Shown here: piece by piece, positions 8,618-16,060 of the stretch | Layout of the letters: each line of letters begins with the position of its first letter | Position numbering within the stretch: position 1 is the first letter of the stretch | Source: Gammaproteobacteria bacterium | GTDB lineage: Bacteria > Pseudomonadota > Gammaproteobacteria > SZUA-152 | DNA: 64,000 nt | Assembly: GCA_013152545.1 (NCBI GenBank) | Contig: JAADGF010000009.1 | Coordinates: 1-64,000, forward strand | Reading direction: 5' to 3' | The notes under the pieces: model-generated | Database searches by the model: none | Told to the model about the DNA's origin: nothing | What the model saw: the letters and a program-made list of their open reading frames with translations, nothing else | Translations under genes and position numbers: made by a program

Positions 8618-10011
8618 GTAGTTCATCCCGACTGGTACTATCCCAGGAGCATCATGCGCTATTGCGGGTTCACCTGTTCCCCGGTGACGGCTTGGAGGCA
8701 GCCGCTATCCTGATATGTGTGCGAAGCGCAGAGCATCGGTTCGTGGTGAGCCAGATAATACCTGTTGCGCATGCTGACTGTAGAATTCGATTGCCAGATA
8801 GGATCAGCTGGCCTGGTTCAACCTTAGAGGCTGCTATAGATTGTGCAGCGTCAAATTCGCTGTCGATGATCCTCATACACTCACATCCGGGTGGCCTATT
8901 GGATTTTTCAACCATGGACGATGAAAGTGATCATGAGGTTATGCCAAGCTTGTTTGAGGCGTCTGAATCGCCTTGCATTCCACATGGCTCCGCTATCATG
9001 ACGCCAAATGGAACCATACGTGCGCGGCTTTATGATCGTCAAATGGTAATCAAGGATATCAGCAGTGTGATGTGCTCAGCCGATGATATTAACCTCTGGC
9101 GGTTCACTGAAACGAGGCAACTAGCCGCGAAGCCAATGGCGTTTTCAGCGAATATGGGTGATGATTTGAAAAGCCTGACAGCCTGTGTTGTAGGTATATC
9201 CGGCACAGGATCAATTGTCGCAGAACAATTGGCACGACTTGGAATTGGTCGACTGATATTGATTGATTTTGACCTGATTGAGATTAAAAATCTTAATCGT
9301 ATTTTGCATGCCACCCAAGAGGACGCCAATAAAAGTGTAGCTAAAGTTGATAGCTTTTCATCAGGTGTTAGAACTTATCGCGACGATATAGAAATACTGT
9401 CACTTAAATCCAGTATTGCCAGCCGTGATGCAATAGAACTGGCTGGCCAGGCAGATGTGCTTTTTTGTTGTGTCGATAGCTTTGAAGGTCGCCAGATATG
9501 TGATCGTATTGCAGTAGCGTTCTTGCAGCCTTTGTTCGATGTTGCTGTCACTATACCTACGAGACAAAAGCCGGGTGAAGAGGTTGCTATTGGCGATGTC
9601 TGTGGTCGAGTGGACTACATTAAACCAGGTGGTAGTACCTTAGCGGATCGTCATGTTTACTCCCCTGAAACGTTGCGTAGAGAGTATCTACAGAAAGCGG
9701 CACCAGAAGAGCATGATGATCAAGTTGCAGAAGGATATATAAAGGGATTGGCTGACGAAGCTCCGTCTGTTATTTCGTTAAATATGCGGGCGGCAAGCGA
9801 TTGTGTGATGGAATTTATTGCTCGCGTATACCCATTTAGGCAAGAGCCAAACAGGTTGCGCGCGCGCACACTGTTTTCACTAGCAGCGGGCGAGGAAGAG
9901 CATATCAGTGAAGATACGTTTCAACGAGCACACAACCCCTATCTTGGGAGAGGACTGGTGGAGCCCTTGTTGGGCATGCCATGTTTTGACCGAAAAGGGG
10001 TGTCGCTATGA
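8614..10011 (+). CDS. JAB/JAMM peptidase fused to ThiF/E1-like activating enzyme
   Basis: A 465-aa fusion. The N-terminal JAB domain (about 1-145) has the complete zinc motif H89-S-H91-x7-S99-x2-D102 (HSHPGG...STMD), typical of deubiquitinases of the Rpn11/RadC superfamily. The E1-like part (about 185-450) has the nucleotide loop GISGTGS (194-200), acidic D218/D220 and NLNR (226-229), the set used by ThiF/MoeB/E1 enzymes to adenylate a ubiquitin-like C-terminus. A cysteine in GDVCGRV (about residue 332) could be the thioester site, unproved. One chain thus carries both the activating and removing activities for the modifier encoded just upstream. Start and stop overlap its neighbours by 4 nt on both sides. 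Confidence 0.87.
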   Translation: MSSSSRLVLSQEHHALLRVHLFPGDGLEAAAILICVRSAEHRFVVSQIIPVAHADCRIRLPDRISWPGSTLEAAIDCAASNSLSMILIHSHPGGLLDFSTMDDESDHEVMPSLFEASESPCIPHGSAIMTPNGTIRARLYDRQMVIKDISSVMCSADDINLWRFTETRQLAAKPMAFSANMGDDLKSLTACVVGISGTGSIVAEQLARLGIGRLILIDFDLIEIKNLNRILHATQEDANKSVAKVDSFSSGVRTYRDDIEILSLKSSIASRDAIELAGQADVLFCCVDSFEGRQICDRIAVAFLQPLFDVAVTIPTRQKPGEEVAIGDVCGRVDYIKPGGSTLADRHVYSPETLRREYLQKAAPEEHDDQVAEGYIKGLADEAPSVISLNMRAASDCVMEFIARVYPFRQEPNRLRARTLFSLAAGEEEHISEDTFQRAHNPYLGRGLVEPLLGMPCFDRKGVSL

Positions 10012-10337
10012 AGAAGCCGCACTGGTATTTGAAACTGAAAGAATTTCTATTGCCTACACGTCGTATCAATGTTGTTGAATCAGATACACCTCCGGATCGA
10101 TTGCCGTGGCGTAATTTGGTATTGGCGCGAGAAGACAATGAGGATTGGGCTGTGGCCTTTCGATGCCCTTGTGGTTGTGGCAAGCGACTTGAGTTATTAC
10201 TAATTGAGGAGGCTAAACCGAACTGGTCGCTGACCCTCACTCAAGGGAATGTTCCTACGCTACACCCATCTGTTTGGTTAAAGACGGGGTGTTGCTCGCA
10301 CTTTTGGTTGCGTAAAGGAAAAGTCTTGTGGTGCTGA
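10008..10337 (+). CDS. DUF6527 family putative metal-binding protein
   Basis: A 109-aa protein with a cysteine cluster CPCGCG (residues 53-58) followed by W-x-L, PTLHPSVW and a second cluster TGCCSHFWLRKGKVLWC. This matches the small DUF6527 proteins found next to bacterial E1/E2/JAB/ubiquitin-like genes and thought to bind zinc. It may act as an E3-like or accessory factor; that is speculation. It overlaps the E1-JAB gene by 4 nt and closes the operon. Confidence 0.78.
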   Translation: MKKPHWYLKLKEFLLPTRRINVVESDTPPDRLPWRNLVLAREDNEDWAVAFRCPCGCGKRLELLLIEEAKPNWSLTLTQGNVPTLHPSVWLKTGCCSHFWLRKGKVLWC

Positions 10338-10354
10338 ACGTTTTTATGTGGCTA

Positions 10355-10490
10355 AAGTTTCACGCTTTTTTGGAATGTGGAAGCACCAAGGCTACGGCGT
10401 ATGTATTTAATCGGGGTTTGTGAAAACTGGGGCAAAACCCAATAAAATGCCCCCTACCTGCCCGGACGCCCCCTAAAAAGCGTGAAACTT
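10355..10490. repeat. 16-bp perfect inverted repeat with 104-nt interior
   Basis: AAGTTTCACGCTTTTT (10355-10370) is exactly complementary to AAAAAGCGTGAAACTT (10475-10490). The interior holds smaller complementary blocks (GGGGCA and TGCCCC at about 10430-10463). It lies between two convergent genes, so it may serve as a bidirectional terminator, though the loop is long. Alternatively it is the remains of a small inverted-repeat element or paired recombinase sites. Confidence 0.6.
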
Positions 10491-10771
10491 CAGTTTATGT
10501 GGTTATCTATCTCACATTGAATTTCTTTGAGAAGCTTGTTTGTGTTTTCCTTCTTTTCCATGCGTGAATATGCAAGAACTAAAATAGTTAGAGGATGAAC
10601 ACCCATCACTTGAGCAATTTGATCCAGTTTTTCTAATGTTGGACTTTTTAAACCGCGCTCAAGCGTACTCATGTAAGTTCGGCTTGAAACCTGTGAAAAG
10701 TCTTCTTGAGTCAACCCGGCTGCGTTACGAACTTGCTTAAGAGCAGTGCCTAATGCTTTATTTAATGTCAT
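10490..10771 (-). CDS. XRE family transcriptional regulator
   Basis: A 93-aa HTH_XRE protein when started at ATG 10771 (a GGAAA ribosome site lies a few nt upstream); the longer open frame to 10849 adds an unconvincing hydrophobic lead. The motif is clear: LKQVRNAAGLTQEDFSQVSSRTYMSTLERGLKSPTLEKLDQIAQVMGV follows the canonical five-helix pattern (read here as successive parts of about residues 10-60). It is divergent from the next gene and an operator-like dyad lies between them. XRE repressors are the usual substrates of ImmA/IrrE peptidases, so the ImmA-helicase fusion upstream could act on it. That link is inferred. Confidence 0.78.
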   Translation of the reverse strand: MTLNKALGTALKQVRNAAGLTQEDFSQVSSRTYMSTLERGLKSPTLEKLDQIAQVMGVHPLTILVLAYSRMEKKENTNKLLKEIQCEIDNHIN

Positions 10772-10809
10772 AAATGTTTCCAGACTTAAAAATAAGCATA
10801 TGGCCAGCT

Positions 10810-10842
10810 TGAACACTAAAGAGCTACAATCTATAGTGTTCA
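10810..10842. promoter_or_regulatory. Operator-like dyad between divergent genes
   Basis: Perfect 9-bp arms TGAACACTA (10810-10818) and TAGTGTTCA (10834-10842) with a 15-nt spacer lie between the XRE gene and the divergent gene at 10866. This is the expected place for XRE autoregulation. Confidence 0.5.
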
Positions 10843-10865
10843 TTTTCAAGCAAGTTGGTAAGTGA

Positions 10866-11297
10866 ATGTTTGAGACAAGAGCAGAGGCTATGGCTGCAGG
10901 GGGCTTGCTAAATACTGCGGATGGAAGCGTGTACTGGGATCAAGTTCATATGCCCTCAACACGCCCTTGGCTTCATGTTGAATACGAAGCTAGACCCAAT
11001 GACGGGGAGGATTTTTTAAAAAGTGTCATATTCTTCACTCACCCCGAGCATCTAAAGGCATTTGTTGCTTTGCGCTCCATAACTGTCATTCGGGCTCAAG
11101 TAGCCACACCAGGCTTTATTAATGGTGCTGGTGTGTGGCAATTCGATTTGATACAGAGCATATGGCGCGTAAAGACAAGTGCAGGGGAGTCATGTCACGA
11201 CTACGTGCTACAAAATGGGACTCGTTATTCCAGCTGCCAAGACAATAGCGCAGAGATGACCCAGCGAGAATTGCTATTTAGCCACCCCTGCAATTAG
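10866..11297 (+). CDS. Hypothetical protein
   Basis: A 143-aa soluble protein that I do not recognise. It has no signal peptide or membrane segment; it has several tryptophans and a beta-rich middle (WLHVEYEARPNDGEDF, VWQFDLIQSIWRVK). The ribosome site is weak. It is divergent from the XRE gene with a shared palindromic intergenic region, which supports it being a real regulated gene. It could be the target controlled by the XRE repressor. Confidence 0.5.
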   Translation: MFETRAEAMAAGGLLNTADGSVYWDQVHMPSTRPWLHVEYEARPNDGEDFLKSVIFFTHPEHLKAFVALRSITVIRAQVATPGFINGAGVWQFDLIQSIWRVKTSAGESCHDYVLQNGTRYSSCQDNSAEMTQRELLFSHPCN

Positions 11298-11314
11298 CAA
11301 GGGGGTAGGGTAGG

Positions 11315-12454
11315 CTAGACTTTGTTTTTACTGGTGCTAGACAATAGGCCTGCTGTCGTGTTTTTTAGGATATCCGCAGGTCTGTAGTACAGTTTTGCCA
11401 CTTCTACAGAGCGGTGACCACTAAGCTCCATAGCCTCGAAGATATTGTGTCCTTGCATCGCTGATTCAGTTAAAAAACCTGCGCGAGGAGAGTGACCACC
11501 AAAGTCTTCACCGTTGTACCCGGCAAGGCCTGCGCGCTCTTTGATCATATTTGCGATAGCTCTGGAAGAGATGCTTGCGCGTAGACTGCCAGATCGAGTA
11601 AACGAGCGGAATATATAGCCCTCATTTACACCTGATTTTTCCAGCCACTCGCGTAGGTAATCAGCAGATTGGCCAATGATTGGCTTCCAGTCTGGTTCAA
11701 TATCCTGGTGGGCCTTTGATATACCGATATCAATAAGATAGCCGCCATCGGTCTCTACAAGTCTATCTATGTGGAGATTGGCCATTTCAGAGCGTCGCCG
11801 ACCGCCAGAATCAAACATAACTGACAAGATGGCGCGATCTCTCAGGCCTTTTATTGATTCATCACAGGTCTCCAGCATGGCTTTCAGGATATCTAATGTC
11901 ATCGCCGATTTACGACGAATAGTTGATTTTTCATTTTGGCCAGCGCTGTGCTTAGCCAAGGCTAAACCGTACTTCCTGAGAATTTCCTTAACAGATGAGT
12001 GCTTAACAGGATTCAGGTCGTCAGCGTAGGGGCGGTGCATACGAGATATCGTAGCAAGCCTACGGCGTATCGTAGAGGGTTTGTGAGTCCCTGGCTTGGC
12101 TTTCAGCTTGAGAATTCGCTTACCGTTTTTGTGAACAATGATGCTATTAAGTCGTTCTTCCGTTTCTTCAGGTAGGCCGACAGCATGATCCGCTATAAAT
12201 GTGAGTACAACTTCCAGTTCAATAGGGTAGTAGGGGATTCGCTCGGACTTGTCCGGATAACTTGCCAGGAACCATCCCCAAAAATAACGTAGATCACTTG
12301 CATAAGCCTTGAGTGTGTTTTCTGGGGTACCTGTTCTGACAATAGCCAATAATCGAGATCGAGTATCTCGACCCAAGGACTCCGGCAGCTCAATTTCGAG
12401 CGCATGCGCATGAGAGTGGGCATGAATTTGGACAGGGAAATTTTGTTTGCTCAT
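11315..12454 (-). CDS. Tyrosine recombinase (phage integrase family)
   Basis: A 379-aa integrase with an N-terminal SAM-like arm/core-binding domain (about 30-165) and a C-terminal catalytic domain. Catalytic residues in view: R221 region (GGRRRSEM), H321-x2-R324 in HSPRAGFL, H347 in SGHRS, and the nucleophile Y356 or Y357 in KLYYR. Such enzymes mobilise genomic islands, plasmid dimer sites or integrative elements. It lies convergent to the orphan gene before it and divergent from the KfrA-like gene. No tRNA or clear attachment site is visible beside it. It could be the plasmid/island recombinase of the relic region 12-15 kb. Confidence 0.88.
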   Translation of the reverse strand: MSKQNFPVQIHAHSHAHALEIELPESLGRDTRSRLLAIVRTGTPENTLKAYASDLRYFWGWFLASYPDKSERIPYYPIELEVVLTFIADHAVGLPEETEERLNSIIVHKNGKRILKLKAKPGTHKPSTIRRRLATISRMHRPYADDLNPVKHSSVKEILRKYGLALAKHSAGQNEKSTIRRKSAMTLDILKAMLETCDESIKGLRDRAILSVMFDSGGRRRSEMANLHIDRLVETDGGYLIDIGISKAHQDIEPDWKPIIGQSADYLREWLEKSGVNEGYIFRSFTRSGSLRASISSRAIANMIKERAGLAGYNGEDFGGHSPRAGFLTESAMQGHNIFEAMELSGHRSVEVAKLYYRPADILKNTTAGLLSSTSKNKV

Positions 12455-12586
12455 GGCTTTAGTGATTTAAGTTTTTGTTCAAATATCGTCTTTTTTGGTA
12501 CGAAATCAGTCTAGCATTATTACTACCGATAAGTTGTAGTTATTGGAAGTAATGGTGTTTTATATGGCTTTTATTTGTCAAAAGTT

Positions 12587-12606
12587 ACGGTATTACGTAA
12601 TATCGT
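12587..12606. promoter_or_regulatory. Near-perfect 20-bp palindrome upstream of the KfrA-like gene
   Basis: TATTACGTAATA (12591-12602) is a perfect 12-bp palindrome; adding the flanks ACGG and TCGT gives 20 bp with one mismatched pair. A further TCGTA half-like sequence follows at 12611-12615. It lies 31 nt before the KfrA-like start, where KfrA proteins are known to bind and repress their own promoters. Confidence 0.55.
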
Positions 12607-12636
12607 ATTTTCGTATTTCTTGCAAGGAACACTGCA

Positions 12637-13665
12637 ATGGCGCGTCCTGGAATAGGCAAAGAACGCATTAAGGAAGCTATCGAAGAGTTAACAGGCAAAT
12701 TGTTACACGAACTTGAGGATAATGAGTGGCCTGGCTGGAGTCGTGTGCGGGAGGTCACAGGCACGGGTAATGCTGGCACGATAAACAATCATCTGAAAGC
12801 GCTTAAGGCGGAAACTGATTTGCTAGCACAAGCTGACTCACTGCCAGAAGAACTGCAAAAACAGATTGAGGGGTTTGCCGATCAGCTCAAAAAAGGGATT
12901 CTTGGCTACTGGCAGAGCATGAATACGGTACTGGATGAAAGAATAACCGTATTCAATACTGAACTAATGACTTCAAAAGATCAGCTAGAATCTTCAAACC
13001 GAGAAATTGCAACGCTACAGCAAGATAAAGCTGCCCTCGAAGAAGCACAAGAAACGTACAAAAACCATATTCAAGGGCTGAACCTAAAAACTGAAGAACT
13101 AACCAGTGAAATCAAAGTGTTGGACACAAAAGCTCAAGGTCAAGAACAGTTGATAGCCGAGCTTAAAGAGAGAAATCAAGAGAGTCTTACACTGATACAA
13201 AGGTTTGAAAACGAACGTAACGCTCTTATAGATAAGTCAGAAAAACTGAGTAAAAACTGGTCAGAAAAAGAAAATAATCTTAATTCCCTTATGCAAGAGC
13301 TGCAGAATGATCTTCAACGCAAGGATCACCAGGTCGTTTCATTAACAGAATCGCTTCGAGACGCAGATCAAAAACTGAAAGACGAACAACACACATTTCG
13401 CAAAGAGAGAGAGCTACTAGAAAAAAAGGTAACTGAGCTGTCGGAACAACTTGAACGTGTACGTCAGGACTATACAAATGAGTCGAGTAAACATCTTGAG
13501 GTGTTAACAGACCTCAAGCACGAACAGAATACGTCAAAGGGATACCTGCAACAGATAACAGATCTCAAGTCGGATAACGCTCATTTGAGATCCCAGGCAG
13601 AGACTCTAACTTCTGCAATAACAGAGTTTGCATCTAAAAAGGCCACCGCGACAGAGGGGAGCTAA
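12637..13665 (+). CDS. KfrA-like plasmid DNA-binding coiled-coil protein
   Basis: A 342-aa protein with an N-terminal KfrA-type DNA-binding domain (about 1-85: IKEAIEELTGKLL, WPGWSRVREVTGTGNAGTINNHLKAL) and a long alpha-helical coiled coil (about 100-330, rich in E, K, Q, L). KfrA proteins of IncP and other broad-host-range plasmids repress their own gene and support plasmid stability. AAGGAA precedes the start. The palindrome at 12587-12606 is a likely self-operator. Together with the iteron-like repeats just downstream it marks this stretch as plasmid-derived. Confidence 0.78.
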   Translation: MARPGIGKERIKEAIEELTGKLLHELEDNEWPGWSRVREVTGTGNAGTINNHLKALKAETDLLAQADSLPEELQKQIEGFADQLKKGILGYWQSMNTVLDERITVFNTELMTSKDQLESSNREIATLQQDKAALEEAQETYKNHIQGLNLKTEELTSEIKVLDTKAQGQEQLIAELKERNQESLTLIQRFENERNALIDKSEKLSKNWSEKENNLNSLMQELQNDLQRKDHQVVSLTESLRDADQKLKDEQHTFRKERELLEKKVTELSEQLERVRQDYTNESSKHLEVLTDLKHEQNTSKGYLQQITDLKSDNAHLRSQAETLTSAITEFASKKATATEGS

Positions 13666-13670
13666 CGTAC

Positions 13671-13816
13671 AAGTCCGCAATTATGCACTTTTGACTGGCA
13701 AAGTCCCCAATTAGCTACTTTTGGCTGGAGAGTAAAATCATCAAAATCCCGGTTTACGCACTTTTGCCTATAGGTTTACCTACTTTTGGGTGTTTTTTTA
13801 GCTACTTTTGGTTGGG
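13671..13816 (+). repeat. Iteron-like direct repeat array (five copies of ACTTTTG core)
   Basis: Five direct copies of a motif with core ACTTTTG begin at 13687, 13717, 13760, 13782 and 13804, most preceded by GCT/CCT/CGC and followed by GGCTGG-like bases. Spacings are 30, 43, 22 and 22 nt. The first two copies share a longer unit (AAGTCCSCAATTA..., 30-nt period). Spacing near 22 nt (two helical turns) is typical of plasmid replication iterons bound by a Rep protein. No rep gene is in view. The array follows the KfrA-like gene directly. Confidence 0.6.
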
Positions 13817-13863
13817 CTCACGACGGGGGAGGCGTTTCACGCAAAACCCCTAATAGTCAATAT

Positions 13864-13877
13864 ATGTTATTTAACAT
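13864..13877. repeat. Short palindrome in AT-rich intergenic stretch
   Basis: ATGTTA (13864-13869) and TAACAT (13872-13877) form a dyad with a 2-nt spacer in very AT-rich sequence, downstream of the iteron-like array and about 100 nt before the ParA-like start. It could be an operator or part of an old origin. Nothing else is visible between the KfrA-like gene and 13979. Confidence 0.35.
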
Positions 13878-13946
13878 AATATACATTATGCGCAACAAAG
13901 AAATAGAAGTAGGGCGGATAACGAAAAAAGCGATACACCTCCCTGC

Positions 13947-14876
13947 ATGGTTTGGATAACTTTGCAGGTAATTATAAAATGGCAAAAATATACGGGATCG
14001 TTTCAACCAAAGGTGGTCCAAGTGAAAAAAATAACCGTGCTGAGGAATCATTACCGCAAAAAACCAGGACAAAATCACCGGCGTTGGCCGGTGATGATTC
14101 AACACACGCACTCATCAACATCCACGCCGATGAATTTAACGAGCAAATGGGCAGTGATCCGAAAACCACATCCGCAACCCTGCCCCAACCCTGCCCCCCA
14201 CTCCAACCGACATCCAAGAAGCCATTATTGGCGCCGCCGTTCAGCTGGCGGTTCGATGATCGATCGGTCTGACCGAAGCAAACCATCCTACGGCTGTGAC
14301 TGGTTTATCGTCCATCCGCTATCGACCATGGAGGCCCCACCGGGCAACCCTGTCACAGAGCAGCGGTTTGGTGGGCGTTGTTCCGGCTATCGCGCACCTG
14401 GCGACAAATACCCCACATTTCATGAAAATATTTCTTTTGTTACCCACGCTCATATACGCCTGTATGACATTCAGTGTCCATGCTTAATTATGAATTTGGA
14501 GAGCGGGTTTGTGTCGGAAAAGTCATTTATGTGCGCGATTGATGAACATACGCATGGTACACCACTAGCGACCGGAGACAAAAAATACCGCTTTACACCT
14601 TCCAAGGAATTAACACTCTGGGATATAGAAAAGATAATAAAATTCATTCAGTACCCAAACCTTCGATATTTACTTAATCAAGGGCCACTTACTAGCGACT
14701 GGGGTTATTGCAAAGTACCAATGCAGTCTCAAATTCTAGGCTACTGGTTAAAACAATTAGGCGGCGATGGGATTATATTTAATTCAACACAATCACAAAA
14801 ATCAAGGTGCATAGCAATATTTGCAAACGACGATAAACACGCAAAAAAATTGTTTTCACAAATCAAAAAAATATGA
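13947..14876 (+). CDS. RES-domain-like protein, N-terminus uncertain
   Basis: The frame ending at 14876 gives up to 309 aa. The last 170 or so residues resemble RES domains: an arginine-containing GGRCSGY segment, then FHENISFVTHAHIRLYDI, and the typical close GGDGIIFNSTQSQKSRCIAIF. RES proteins are NAD-degrading toxins of RES-Xre modules or of secretion systems. The first 110 residues are basic, proline- and histidine-rich and unlike any domain; they overlap the ParA-like start in another frame, so the true start may lie near 14260-14330 or the gene may be a fusion produced by decay. No Xre antitoxin lies beside it. Functional status is uncertain. Confidence 0.45.
   Translation: MVWITLQVIIKWQKYTGSFQPKVVQVKKITVLRNHYRKKPGQNHRRWPVMIQHTHSSTSTPMNLTSKWAVIRKPHPQPCPNPAPHSNRHPRSHYWRRRSAGGSMIDRSDRSKPSYGCDWFIVHPLSTMEAPPGNPVTEQRFGGRCSGYRAPGDKYPTFHENISFVTHAHIRLYDIQCPCLIMNLESGFVSEKSFMCAIDEHTHGTPLATGDKKYRFTPSKELTLWDIEKIIKFIQYPNLRYLLNQGPLTSDWGYCKVPMQSQILGYWLKQLGGDGIIFNSTQSQKSRCIAIFANDDKHAKKLFSQIKKI
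13979..14272 (+). pseudogene. Possible ParA remnant (N-terminal start only)
   Basis: From ATG 13979 the frame reads MAKIYGIVSTKGGP, the standard opening of ParA/Soj partition ATPases up to the P-loop, but the expected GKTT is replaced by SEKN and the rest (to 14272) is proline-rich and not ParA-like. The break comes exactly in the nucleotide-binding loop. A ParA remnant next to a KfrA-like gene and iteron-like repeats would fit a decayed plasmid backbone. The match is only 14 residues, so chance or an unrelated small gene cannot be excluded. Confidence 0.35.
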
Positions 14877-15028
14877 AAAATCTATAATATTATTACATAA
14901 TCAAATTATAAACACCTATCATCGCTGTTCTTCATGATGCTGCAGCATCGCCATCACTGGCGAGCGGATCCAGCACCACCATAATTGCCGTACTGGGTGA
15001 AGAAATCATCGTCAGCATCCCCTCCAAA
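14877..15028. other. Intergenic stretch, one perfect palindrome
   Basis: No gene is seen. GATGCTGCAGCATC (14936-14949) is a perfect 14-bp palindrome in otherwise unremarkable sequence. Confidence 0.4.
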
Positions 15029-15349
15029 TTACTCTACCCCACACGACCATTTCGGTTTGAGACCATGCCCCCTGGATTGGTTAAATCTTGAGTTTTGCGG
15101 CAGGATATTGGTAACAAAGAAGGTGTCTTTGAAGGCATCAGGACTACCGCTCATGTGGTGGTTAGCGGGCATCAGATGACCACGATCCCATGTGTTTATA
15201 CGGGGTCTGCAGTGGTTGTCCGGCAGGACACCCCAGAGGATTTCATGTATTTCTTCAATGCCTAACAAATCTGATACGGATGGCACTTCCTTGAGCCATA
15301 ACTGCATGTAAAGTAACAAAAAAGGCTGGTTCGTCGAATTACTTGACAC
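15029..15349 (-). pseudogene. DNA/RNA non-specific endonuclease fragment
   Basis: The - strand encodes a 106-aa fragment with the NUC1/EndoG active-site signature DRGHLMPANHHMSG followed by TNILPQNSRFNQ. Family members are normally over 200 aa; here the sequence before the DRGH motif is short and after FNQ the frame turns into unrelated residues and stops, so the gene is broken, probably by a frameshift or rearrangement. Such nucleases are common effectors of type VI and other secretion systems, which fits the neighbourhood but proves nothing. Confidence 0.6.
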
Positions 15350-15371
15350 CCCCAGAACAGACCACCATACT
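15343..15371 (+). promoter_or_regulatory. Sigma-70 promoter of the toxin-antitoxin pair
   Basis: TTGACA (15343-15348), 17 nt, then CATACT (15366-15371) as a -10 box, followed by a ribosome site CAGGAG at 15384-15389 for the antitoxin. A short ACTAGT palindrome overlaps the -10, where the antitoxin could bind. Confidence 0.55.
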
Positions 15372-15398
15372 AGTCTATATCAAACAGGAGAAATTTCG

Positions 15399-15638
15399 AT
15401 GTTAAAAGAGATTGGTTCTTACGAAGCTAAGACAAAATTACCGGAAATACTGCGTAGAGTTGAAGCAGGCGAAGCCTTCACGATAACGAATCGCGGCAAG
15501 GCGATCGCTGATCTCATTCCGAGCAGGCTCGGGAGTCGCCTGAAAACAGAGTTGGCCATTAGCAATATATTAAAAGCGAAAAAGCACAAAGTGACAGATG
15601 CTGCTATGGCTGATTTAAAGACAAGTGGCCGAAAATGA
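15399..15638 (+). CDS. Phd/YefM-family antitoxin
   Basis: A 79-aa antitoxin of the Phd/YefM fold: EIGSYEAKTKLPEILRRVEAGEAFTITNRGKAIADLIP is the DNA-binding and dimer core (residues 4-42). The C-terminal half is charged and would wrap the toxin. It overlaps the PIN toxin gene by 4 nt, the usual arrangement with antitoxin first. It would repress its own promoter. Confidence 0.88.
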   Translation: MLKEIGSYEAKTKLPEILRRVEAGEAFTITNRGKAIADLIPSRLGSRLKTELAISNILKAKKHKVTDAAMADLKTSGRK

Positions 15639-16060
15639 CTCATTTTGTGCTGGATAATTCCGTGGCGATGCGCTGGCTGTTGGAGAGTGATAAGCGCTCA
15701 GACCAAAAATATTCCGAAAATGTATTAACAAGCTTTTCAAATGCAGATGCCATCGTCCCTAATTTATGGCACTTAGAGGCCACCAATGTGTTTATCAGTG
15801 CTGAGAGACGGTTGGAGGTCAATGTGGCGGAAGTGGAGCGATTTATTGCGCAACTGGAGAATCTTCCGATACATGTTGACCCACTTACATCCGATCAATC
15901 ATTTGGCAGGACGTTGACGTTGGCGCGAGCCTATAAGTTAAGCAGCTACGACAGCGCTTATCTTGAGATTGCGATGCGGGAAGGGTTACCACTTGCAACA
16001 TTAGACAGAAATTTGATCAAGGCGGCAAAGCAAGTAGATGTTGATATTTATTTGAAATGA
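15635..16060 (+). CDS. vapC: VapC-like PIN-domain ribonuclease toxin
   Basis: A 141-aa PIN-domain protein. The acidic metal-binding set is in place: D7 (FVLDNS), E48 (WHLEATN), D106 (SSYDSAYLEIA) and D124 (LATLDRNL). VapC toxins cleave tRNA or rRNA when freed from the antitoxin encoded just upstream. The paired Phd-type antitoxin (rather than VapB) is a common combination. The pair separates the relic region from the type VI secretion genes. Confidence 0.9.
   Translation: MTHFVLDNSVAMRWLLESDKRSDQKYSENVLTSFSNADAIVPNLWHLEATNVFISAERRLEVNVAEVERFIAQLENLPIHVDPLTSDQSFGRTLTLARAYKLSSYDSAYLEIAMREGLPLATLDRNLIKAAKQVDVDIYLK

Noticed and set aside
13857-14286. Small - strand frames over the ParA-like region
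   Set aside because: They have no ribosome site, no family features and overlap better-supported + strand sequence.
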